Both the position numbers and the translations under genes were made by a program. From Capniomyces stellatus (Eukaryota; Kickxellomycota; Harpellomycetes; Harpellales; Legeriomycetaceae): a stretch of 64,000 nucleotides of DNA. Of this stretch, positions 54,683 to 64,000 are shown in pieces. Each line of letters opens with the position of its first letter. The first letter of the stretch is position 1. The notes beneath the pieces were generated by a model. The model did no database searches. It saw nothing but the letters and a program-made list of their open reading frames with translations, and was not told where the DNA came from. The stretch covers positions 5,232-69,231 of the forward strand of contig LUVW01000008.1 of the NCBI GenBank assembly GCA_001661515.1, given 5' to 3'.

Positions 54683-56090
54683 TCATTTATTCTTTTCAAC
54701 CTTGGCTTTTTCGGTCAAACCTTTAACTCTTGCCCGATATCTGAAACTCTCAAGATACGCGCCATAGCCGTTTAACATCGCAACTGCTACGCCAGTAGCC
54801 AGTCTAGCCTCCTTGACTGTCAACTTTGGCACAATCATGTCGATTATTTGATCCAAAACTTCACTGAAAATAAAATCCGGCGCATGCTCCGAAAACGTCC
54901 ACAATCGTGCTGTCAATATGTATCCAAGAGCAGCAGCAAAAGACATTTTCATGTCATACGTCAATGTTGTCATTATGCTCGGCGTACGGAATGCCCACTT
55001 GCGCTCTGACAACTGAAAAAAGTCTATGGAATCCGCCAATTCAAATTACATATTTATCTTGAAAATTACACCCTTTCCACCACCTTATTTACTTTGTTAC
55101 AAAATTTGTGGTATCAACTCCAATTTACCTGCTACTATCCCTCCCCCACAGCCGGTGAGAACCCCAATTGTAAGCATTCCTACAATAGAGCCGGACATCT
55201 TTTGCCCCACCATTCTAAGTCGGACCAGGTCAACACCACTTCCTGAAATCGAGTATCCCTTGTTGAGCCCATCAAGTCCATAAATTATCGCATCGCTTAT
55301 TGGCGCTGTGCTGTCCAAAAACTTGAATATCAAATCTCCTGGCATATACTTCATTATAACGTAAACAGCCCTAGTAAACATACAACCATCCCCCCTCAAT
55401 TAGTCTATATCCATTGACAATCGTTGTGCTTGTTTTTATATTTTCTTGCTTTCTTTTCTGACTGCCCTGGCTGTCCTGGCTGACTACAAAGCCTTATTTG
55501 ACTATGGCCAAGATATCTGCAAACTCCTTTCAGTAACATCGCTATAAAACTTACATATTTACTGGAAGTAATGTGTTGCTCTCTAACCAAGGCTGTGGAA
55601 TACCAAGAAGCAGAGCTATTGAAGAATATCCATGTTATTGCATTTAATCAATTTTATGTTTTCTCAGCTGCTTTTTTGTACTTAAAAGTGTTTTAGTTTT
55701 AGTTTTAGTTATTATCCAACTCTTTTCACCCTCTGCGGCTATTCTTGACAAAAGCAACTAAACAGTAGTGACATTACTGCATTGTCAATGCATTGAATAG
55801 CACTATAGCACTCTAGTTTTTTTTTCTTTTTTGGTATTACCTGTCAACATTGTGCCTCCAAATGAATAAGTGGCCATAACAAATGCCTCCTGTAGCACTG
55901 GCATCTCTCCCATAAGTTTGAACTTTTTTCTAACTGCATAAGCCAACACAATTGCGTGTATAACCTGGAAAATGCTGAATGGAAGGTACCCCTTTCCACC
56001 CCCAGTAAAGCTTGTGCTCAAGAGTATCGGAACTTGCGCCGTCAATTGCTCCATGTAACCGGGTACAATTTTTGGAATTTCAGAGTCCAT
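54683..56090 (-). CDS. TRIC-like cation channel family membrane protein, 297 aa, four exons
   Basis: Exons 56090-55841, 55615-55555, 55370-55129 and 55023-54683; donors GTAATA, GTAAGT, GTAAAT and acceptors ATAG, CTAG, ATAG agree in phase (1, 2, 1). About seven hydrophobic segments form two similar halves. Landmarks: VLQEAFVMATYSFGGTMLTA followed by LLLGIPQPWLESN in the first half; MAVYVIMKYMPGDLIFKFLD, and GVLTGCGGGIVAGDFF with KWAFRTPSI in the second. Glycine-rich breaks in the second and fifth spans, plus a YxxxxxPxDL-like segment, are typical of trimeric intracellular cation (TRIC) channels, which pass potassium to balance calcium release from the ER. The tail is basic (EKAKVEKNK). Assignment rests on motif pattern, not on an alignment; a related unnamed membrane family is possible. 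Confidence 0.68.
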
Positions 56091-57403
56091 TTTTTAGTGC
56101 TTGTACTTTGTAACTACTGTACTGTGATGTATTGTGTGTGTTGTGTTGTTTTATACTTTATAAATATATATATTTTGTAATGTGTTTGTATTAAGCTCAG
56201 TTTGAGAAAAATGAGAAAATAAAACGATATTTTAGAGTTTTCAATTGAATTTTACAATTACAAACTTACAGACTTTCAGACTGTTTGAATATTTGCCCTT
56301 TTATATCTCTTTTTTTTTCAACGGACTGTTGATTTGTTTATTTGTTTGGCAGTTTGATAGCGAACCAAAGGTAAAAACAGCCGCATTTTCTTTTGCATTA
56401 TAAAACAAACGTGTATTTTTTTTATCCTTAAAGCATAGTCAGCTATTGTTTAATCAAAATAAATACAAAGGCACACTTTTCTACATATCTAGTTGGAACT
56501 TTCAATTAATGAGGTTAAGTTTACTAAACTTGGAAGCGTGGTACCTTTATGAAACGTTAAAACATGACTATTACTAGCAATTTAAGTGATAGCACCGATA
56601 TCTTTATAAACTACGCAGCGTACTGTTTGCTTATTTGAACACTCAGTATACACACCTCACCAAGCGCATTATTTGAGTTGAGCTGATTCAAGCGGGATAG
56701 TAAAGATTACAAAACTTGAGTGAGAAGACATTGACTGCATATTTGAGACTAGTAGAACGCGTAAATCTTTCCAACCAAATCAGCAATAAAATTAGCTAAT
56801 CAAATTTCAACACCAAGAACCAAATGTTTTCGCCATTCCCTTGTTGAGATTTAGATAAATCGATTTAAAAGAATAGGAGAAAAAAATCATAAGGCTAGTT
56901 TAGCTTGAAATTGTAAAAAAAAAATAAAAAAAAATTAGAAATATTAAAAAAAGTCGAATGTGAATTTACTTATTATTAGGAAAAAAAATGTTGAAATTTA
57001 TTAAAACTTCCAAATCAGTTAATTTCAAGGACAAAAAGCCAAAATGCCAAAAGAGCAAAAAAACAACTAATGGAATAAAATATCGAATTAGTAAATGGAA
57101 TGAACGAAAAGCCATTAAATAAACAAAGAAATTCAAATAAAAAAAAGGTGAAATAACGCTCAAGTTTTAAAATACAAATAATACAACTTGTAGATTTGGA
57201 ATTCTGCAATTTTCAGAATAAATATCAAGTATCCCAATAACGTATAGGGTAATAACCAAAGGATACCGAAATATCAACAGGAATAGTATTAGTTTTGAAT
57301 CTGGTAGAATCAGCTTTGATAAGAGCATTCTACAAGGAAGAAATTAAACTGAAATTAAAAAGAAGCGAAATAATTTACAACAAAAGACAAAAGTACCGAG
57401 TAA
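56091..57403. promoter_or_regulatory. Divergent promoter region between TRIC-like and DDT-PHD genes
   Basis: 1.3 kb between oppositely transcribed genes. AT-rich, with TATATATATATTTTG (about 56162-56176) on the TRIC-like side. Short open frames at 56966-57209 (minus) are low-complexity Phe/Leu-rich and not called. No RNA gene recognised. Confidence 0.5.
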
Positions 57404-60400
57404 ATGAACGAGGAAGATCTTTGGACTATAAGAGGTCTACGTGATTTTGCATCTACTGCCCAGTTCTTGCACACCTTCCACACACTATTTAAAATCGAAA
57501 ACTTTAGTATCGAGGTAAGAAATGCCCAGACTGTGATTTGAAGTACATTATTGATCAAACACCTCCATTTTAGTGATTAGGCAAAATAAATTGCCAGACC
57601 TTTTAAATCCAAGTGTACTCTCGAAATACTTCTAATTTTACTAGCAAATCTGGGTTCTAACAATGTTGTTTTTTATTTTTGGTAAATATTGTATCAATGT
57701 AGCATTTGGAGAATGAGCTGATTAGTTCTGAAAAGAGTGAATGGCTCGAAGATGTGCTGATTAACTTGTTGAAAAAGGGCACTACAGTCAAAGGCGCAAA
57801 GTAATAACGGCTTAAATACATATAATTGTTTTACATTGCACTGTGCCAACATGGTACTATAATGCGGAAATCTTACTGATTGAGGTTTGGAATTTGGTTC
57901 TCAACCTTTGATTTCAGCTTGTGCATATGTGTAGTTACCAGAAACTTTGGCACTAATATCGCTTTAAATCTACTACTAACAATAGCAAAGAGACGTTTAA
58001 TTCGTGTTTATACAAAGCGTGGAAAAAGTACGAATTTGAGCCAAGTAATATGTTTGATATTGCAGAAGTAGCCAGGACAAGTGTCAAGGATCCAAACGAC
58101 CAAGGTATTAGTATGTTTGTATGGGGTCGATTGCTACAAATACTTGTTGGTGGGCAAGATAGAAGCTTGCGGTAGATTTGAGTACAGTTCTAACATCAGG
58201 ACCTTTTGTTAATTACTGATAGAAGAGAACGCGGGCGGATCGAACGACAGTATGGATATCGATACCCCAAGTGTAGATGGTGTGCCTGCTGGCGAAGATG
58301 TATCAGCTCCTGAGGTCAAAACCAAAGATTTCTTTGACTTGTCGTTTAGAGAAAAGGTAAGTAATGTTGCGATTAGGCTTGGCCAAACGAGTGTGCCCTG
58401 AACGCTGCAAATACGACTTAATGCAACAGCAAAGGCTAAAAATGAGCACTTTGATTAAATATTTGATGACTAACTGGCGTGCGTTTATGCATTTTTTAAT
58501 GTCAAGTAGTTGAAGGTTTTGTACAAGTTTTGCGAAAGGTCGATGTACTACTTTGATAGACCAATTACATCAAGTGTTTCGAGTGAGGAAGAGGATCTGT
58601 TTAGAATTGAGCCTATTGGAAAAGACGAAAAGAATAGGAACTACTGGATCTTCAATGATACGAGATTGTATCGCGAAACAGTAATGAACGAAAGCAAGGT
58701 TGAGAATCTGAATCCGTACGTAAAGCCGACAAAAAAGAATACGATGAAGGCGAAAGCAAAAGCAAAGACAAATGCAAAGGCTAAACCAATTGCCAAAAAC
58801 AACGAAAAAAGTGTAAAAAAGGTTACAAAACCTAAACGAGAACCACCACCAAGAGCAGTAGGCACTAGAAGGTCGACAAGAAGTATTGTGGTTGGAACTG
58901 CAAAGGCGACAGAGAATAAGGAACAAAACAGACCCGAATCAAGGCTGTCAAGGTCATCATCGTCATCTTCGCTTAGTTCTTTATCGTCAGACAACATGGA
59001 GTGGATAAATACAGAAGTTTTGCCACCTAAAAAAGAGAGTGAAAGCAAAGAGAGTGAAAACAAAGAGAGTGAAAACAAAGAGAGTGAAAACAAAGAGAGT
59101 GAAAACAAAGATGCTGATAACAAAGATGCTGATGTTAAAAAAACAGACTTGCAAGGTACAAGCGATCTGGGGGAACATAAGGACTTTTTGGTCAAGACAG
59201 TCAGATTGATGTCAAGAAAACAAGACCTGAAGTCTAAATATCAAAAGCCGGACGAGGTTCTTGCTGGAAACATTGAAAGCGATGGGAACATTTGGGAACT
59301 GATGTGTGTTTCGGCAGAAGACTGGGAGCAAATTCCGACGATTTTGGAGGGAAGCAAAAACAAAGAGCAGAACAAGTTGCATGATTTGCTGAAGGAAGAA
59401 TTGATAGAGCCAATTGTCAAGAGGCTTAAGGCAAATGAACGCAAGCTAAGGCAACAATCATTGCGGTCTCACTCGCCAATACCTGGGCAAAAGAGGTCGA
59501 TGAGGATTTTACTGAAACAAACAGCAGCGGCTTCAGCAGCGGAAGAGATGGAGATGGCGATGAGGCAGGAGGAACAGGAGCGGCGGCTGAGGCAGTCAAA
59601 CTACAGCTCAACGAGATCGTTTTCAACAGCTCCAAACAGGTACAGCGACGGGTACAGCAACGAGTATGATGAGGGTACGACTAGACTAAGAAGCAGGGGT
59701 AGCTATAGTTTGCGAGATAAGCCAGGGGTTATGTATAGCGAGGGTGTGGATCCAGGCAGTAGAAGGTCTATGCGGTCATCGCGGTACAACCAAGATATTG
59801 GTATTCGCAAATCGGGCCGGAACAAAGTCAGACGTGTTTATGCAGACACAAACAGTGATGATGAGGAAGATGAGTTGGAACACAGGGGTGGGTATAATGG
59901 ACAAAATGAGTGGGATGAAGAAGTAAACGAAGACGAATTGGATGTCGATGACAATGATTTGAGCGAGGAGGAGGTGCAGCAGCAGCAGCAAGAATTTGAC
60001 GAGGGGCGAGGCACTAATTCGTCAAACAGTAGCATTCTTGATGTAGAAGCTGTCAACGAGCATGAAGAAAGAAGCTACAAGTACGCTAACGTGCAGGTTG
60101 AGATTGACAATTCCAAAAGAGCCAATGTTGGTAAGGCAGAACAAGAAGCTAGCAATGTTGATAGCAATGTTGATAATGAGGCTGGTGGTAAGGCTGGTGG
60201 TGAGGCTATTGCAAGCATCAGTGGTGGGGGAGATGCAGACAGATTCAATCACAGTGTCGGGTTGGATAATTCAAACCTGAACGGTGCTAAAGCCAACGAT
60301 TCCAATGAGCTTGGAAAGTTGGATGGTCCAGTCAGCGAAGCCAAACCCCGCAGCGTTTCCAAAACATTGGCTTCAAGTGCACCTGATTCCGCGGCTGTCA

Positions 60401-61149
60401 TTCCTAACGGCTATAAGAAAACAATTCAAGACGCCAACTTGCAGTGCGAAAATGGCAGTGCAGGTGTTGACAAGCAAGATCCGTTCAGAACCTATATAAA
60501 CAGCAGTTTGGGCCATTTAGACTCGAGCTGTGTGCTGGATAAGCCAAAAGTAACCGAAAGTAGCAGCATGGACGCATCAAATCCAAAACCAAGCTCAAAC
60601 GCAGACATATTGTTCAAGCCAGACACAGTAACCAGCAATAAGCCCAACAAGGAAACCAGCTCTGAAGCCCTACCAACACCCGCAAACAAAACTGATGCTG
60701 CTTGTATTGGTAGCGTTAATGGTGATTTAACTGTTAGCAAGAAGCCCAGCCTGGTCAATAATCCAACAAGCACACATTCACCAGCACCAAATAAACCAAA
60801 AATAGACTTTGGGCTGACAGCAAACAATCAGCAAAAACAAAAACAAGTGCAAAAACAAGTGCAAAAGCAAAAACAAGATCAAGATCAAAGACAGAGTTTT
60901 GGACAGGAACTTGATGCCAGCAATAGCTCGGGGGATTGGCTGTTCAACTGTATCTGCGGCAAACGAGGTGCAAACCTGGACGATGGGCGGCCAATGACAG
61001 TTTGCGAAAGCTGCAAGTGCTGGCAACATATGGGATGTGCCATGCGTTCCGAGGCGCAGCGGCTGGGCAGATACATTGAGGATGATGATTGGGAAGATAT
61101 TGTGTATATTTGCGCGTCTTGTCGGTCACTAAACATTGACTCTGTATAA
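57404..61149 (+). CDS. CECR2/RSF1-like chromatin-remodelling subunit (DDT/WHIM region + PHD finger), 1033 aa, five exons
   Basis: Accessory subunit type that pairs with ISWI ATPases. Exons: 57404-57514, 57703-57800, 57986-58104, 58223-58356 and 58510-61149. Intron 2 carries TACTACTAAC, a textbook branch point, just before AATAG. The spliced N-terminus matches CECR2/RSF1 order: LRDFASTAQFLHTFHTLFKI (DDT start), NKETFNSCLYKAWKKYEFEP, then FREKLKVLYKFCERSMYYFD. IEPIGKDEKNRNYWIFNDTR and LYRE (WHIM) follow, then WELMCVSAEDWEQI. The middle is disordered, with four KESEN tandem units (about 59040-59110), acidic DNDEEDELE-like runs and QKQVQK repeats. The last 75 residues form a PHD finger (CICGKRG, MTVCESCKCWQHMGC, YICASC) that would read histone H3. 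No bromodomain follows, unlike CECR2. Confidence 0.85.
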
Positions 61150-61752
61150 AACCAAGCCAACACTGTGTTTGGTTTGGTTTGGTTTGGTTTGATTCTGTTA
61201 CTAGTATCAACAATTTTATTTATTACTTGCTTAGGGTTTCTTTAGTTTTGATTTACTTTTCAAGTCCAATGTTATGTATTTACACGAATTTCATCGCTAC
61301 AATCTGCTTTATATGTCCTTTCCTTTCCTTTCCTTTCCATTATTATTATTATTTATTTTTTTGATAAATACATATCCACCTTTACTTGAGTTCTTGTTAA
61401 GAGTAGTTATGAAGAATGCAAAAAAGTCGAGTTGTCTCTAATGAAGCTGAATTTGATGTTTCGTCGCGTAAATTCCTGGATACAACATTGTTTACTTTAG
61501 AAAACTTGCTATTGTAAACAATGCCACTAGAGGGTTATAAATTAGGCTAAGAAGTCACCATACCAAAGATATAACTTAATGTATCAATTGCAGGTATCTC
61601 TTTAAACAAAAGTTTATCCAAATAATTATAAAAAAAAGAAAAAAAAGGAAACGATATTAATAGTGAAAATAATAATGACTTGAGACTAGAAATGTGAGAA
61701 AAAAGAAAAGTAAATTAATATAATATAATATAAGAAATAAAACATAATAAAA
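61150..61752. other. Convergent 3' region with TTTGG and CCTTT tandems
   Basis: Between the DDT-PHD gene (plus) and the lysine gene (minus). It includes (GGTTT) units at about 61167-61190 and (CCTTT) units at about 61316-61336. No gene seen. Confidence 0.6.
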
Positions 61753-64000
61753 TTAATTCTTGACTAGGCTTTGGACTATAGAGTTGGTGCGGATTTGATT
61801 GTAATCAAGCACTTCGCAGCTTTCGTTAAACATGATTGGGTCATCTTTAAGGCCGTTCAATCTGTCAAGCAGAGGGATGTAGATTTCTCTTGAGGTTGGG
61901 CGGATAACGCCCTTGGAACTAACCAACCCTTCCAAGATGATCTTTGACGCAATTCCAACAGGGATTCCAACAGTACGCGACATTGCCGACTCGCCAACGT
62001 TTTTCCCAGCAGCATCAATCGACACACCGCCGTATGAGGTGAGAGACGACCTGTGGAGTTCGTACTTGTTGGACGGGAACTTTGCAACAAACTCGTGGAA
62101 GAGCAGTACCATGTCACGTTCGTTTGGCGAGTATGCCAGGTTTCTTTGCAAAATGGAGCAGAACCCGTCAAGAATTGTTGGAGCGGAAATAGAGTTGGAC
62201 ACCTTTACGTCGGATCGTGTCTCCAACATGCCAAATCTCTGGAGTGTTGACACTACTCTTACAACTATTGGGTCAGCCAGCGGCAGCTTCAGCAGCTCGG
62301 AAACGCGCTCAGAAACACACTTCTGATCCGCACTCTCCGTTTTCAGTACAAACTTGCAAAAGTCGGATCCGTAGAGGAAAGTTGGGGCATTTCCTGTTGT
62401 AAAAGCGCCCTCAATCGGCTTGTCGTCCAGGAAACCCAAACTAACAAAACTGCTCATCAGCTCCGAGTACCCCTGGAACCGCAGCGTGCCGCGGATCATT
62501 GTTGACAGTTTGTTTAGGTTCAGCCCATACACGTCTGCGTAGGACAAACTGTCTCTGTTTGCTAAGCCTTCCAGCGAAAAGCCTAGAAACAGTGGTACTG
62601 TTGGAAACTTTGACTTGAGCAAGTCTTTGCCCTCAATTTCCACAATCTTTCCATCCAGCTTGAACTTTGCCGAGTTCAGCCCAGCCGTAAGAACGCCTCT
62701 TGGCGACCATGAAAACTTGTACCCCAACGGGTTGTTGCTGTTTTCTGGTGCCGGAAGCCCTCCACACCACGAACTAAACGACGTGATTTCGCCTCCTCTT
62801 GACTTTACATCGTCAATAATCTTCATCGCGCTACAGTGGTCGATTCCTGGATCCAGTCCAATCTCATTCAGAATAGTCACACCCGCCCTCTTTGCCTCCT
62901 TATCCAACTTCTCCATCTCTGGCGATATGTAGCTGGCCGTCACCATGTTCTTCAGGTTTTTAATTGCACTCTTGGCAAACACTGGGTGCAGTGGCGCAGG
63001 CAACATACTGATCACTATATCGCTTTTTGACACCAAATCATCCACCTGTGCCGTATTGCTTGCGTCCAAGTCCACTCTTGTTGTGTTTGGGAATAATGTT
63101 GCCAAATTGTTTGCCTCTTCGTAGTTGTTACTGGCTACTACCACATCAACGTTCTCCTGTCCGCTCAGGTACCGAACCAATGGCCCCGTAACTAGCCCTG
63201 ATCCCGCTATCAACGCCGACTTTCTAACTGGCGCTGTTGTAACCTTTATACCACTCGTGCTTTTCTTGTACTCCTCCAGCGAGGATGCCAAGTGCTCATG
63301 GTCTGGCAGCAACTTTCCGTTCTCTGTTATCAAAGACCTCTTGATTATTGTATCTTCAAAGTTGTTTTTCACCTAGATTTACCACCAATACACACCACCA
63401 ACATTCACTTTAGCCCAAATATAACTTACATTTACAAACACCGTATATTTACTATTCCTGTTTTCTCTACAGCAACAAAATCTCGCTTACCAAGTCTTTC
63501 AATGTTGGATAAAACAGATCTGCAAAGAATCTGCTCGCTTCTGAAGGAAGCTCTGTTGGCAAATTGTCTATTGACATTATTTGAACCCCTGGCTCGGATA
63601 TGCTATTTCATCATCCACAGTTCAATTATTATTGTCATTATTCATTGATCTAAATGAGCCAATCACTCCCTTCTCTTTACTTTACTACACTACAACTAAT
63701 TAAACCCAATACAATACAATCGTAAGCTAAGCCTTACTTTTCATGCTCAGTTCCTGTTATTGCGTCATAATAGAAAAATGGCTTATCAATCAACGATGCA
63801 TGCGATGTAAAATCAATACTCCCCTAATATACGCAATTGTAAATATAAATTACTTTTTTTTTAAACCTTAAACAAATTAAACACCAATTTTTATTTTTGC
63901 AATCTACAGCCACCACTACCACTACATTCTCACAAAACCGCCCTCCTATTCCCATTTTTATGCTATTTTTATGATATTTACTTACATTGATGTCACAGCT
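61753..64000 (-). CDS. AASS: Bifunctional LKR/saccharopine dehydrogenase (AASS-type), 3' part; 5' end outside window
   Basis: Exons: 64000-63986 (partial), 63823-63738, 63602-63491 and 63372-61753, joined in phase (0, 2, 0). The first three encode the end of lysine-ketoglutarate reductase: GSIDFTSHASLIDKPFFYYD, GVQIMSIDNLPTELPSEASR and FFADLFYPTLKDL. The long exon begins with a GTG codon directly after AAATCTAG and has no initiating ATG near its start, so it is not an independent LYS9. It encodes the AASS-like linker (SLITENGKLLPDHEHLASS), a dinucleotide-binding GSGLVTGPLVRYL and SDIVISMLPAPLHPVFAKSA. NEIGLDPGIDHCSAMKIIDD, WCGGLPAPENSNNPLGYKFS, MIRGTLRFQGY and ERDMVLL follow. SDH releases lysine or alpha-aminoadipate semialdehyde, depending on direction. 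Yeasts encode the two activities as separate LYS1 and LYS9 genes. Confidence 0.88.

Noticed and set aside
61753..63372. Stand-alone LYS9 gene starting at 63372
   Set aside because: The first codon is GTG straight after a splice acceptor, and the upstream exons encode the LKR end in matching phase.

Overview
The window looks like part of a nuclear chromosome of an early-diverging fungus. It is AT-rich and its genes have short GT-AG introns, one with a TACTAAC-type branch point. The telomere repeat is CCCTAA/TTAGGG. Conserved genes are fungal or opisthokont in type (FMP27, SYS1, ARP10, TRF4, DcpS, WDR6, and a TRIC-like channel). A placement near Zoopagomycota/Kickxellomycotina is only a guess.

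Positions 1-12090 are repetitive. Bases 1-5919 hold two tandem copies of a Ty3/Gypsy chromovirus that share one LTR (4399-4822). The second copy stops at a single N (5920). That N is followed at once by about 93 perfect CCCTAA units, oriented so that the chromosome interior lies to the right. Bases 1-5919 are therefore probably joined artificially to a real chromosome end that starts at 5921. From 6546 to 12090 is a gene-free subtelomere with hairpin repeats, a solo LTR with a 5-bp target duplication, further LTR copies, a broken gag of a different retroelement and a large inverted duplication. Single Ns at 8737 and 10881 mark other suspicious joins.

Positions 12091-64000 are gene-bearing. 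In order: a Kar9-like microtubule protein (+), DcpS scavenger decapping enzyme (+, 4 exons), an unidentified spliced gene (-), WDR6/Trm734 (-), SYS1 (-, 2 exons), dynactin ARP10 (-, 5 exons), an RPUSD2/Pus8-9 pseudouridine synthase (-, 8 exons), a giant FMP27/BLTP2 lipid-transfer protein of about 5,260 residues (+), TRF4-type poly(A) polymerase (+, 2 exons), a TRIC-like channel (-, 4 exons), a CECR2/RSF1-like DDT-PHD chromatin protein (+, 5 exons), and the 3' part of a lysine gene (-). In the lysine gene, spliced exons join the C-terminus of lysine-ketoglutarate reductase to saccharopine dehydrogenase, as in animal and plant AASS rather than the separate LYS1 and LYS9 of yeasts.

The genes are independent housekeeping genes, not a pathway cluster. 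Four act on RNA (DcpS, WDR6, pseudouridine synthase, TRF4). Three act in membrane or lipid systems (SYS1, FMP27, TRIC-like). Two act in microtubule or dynein positioning (Kar9-like, ARP10). All splice sites below were worked out by eye from reading-frame phase and family similarity.
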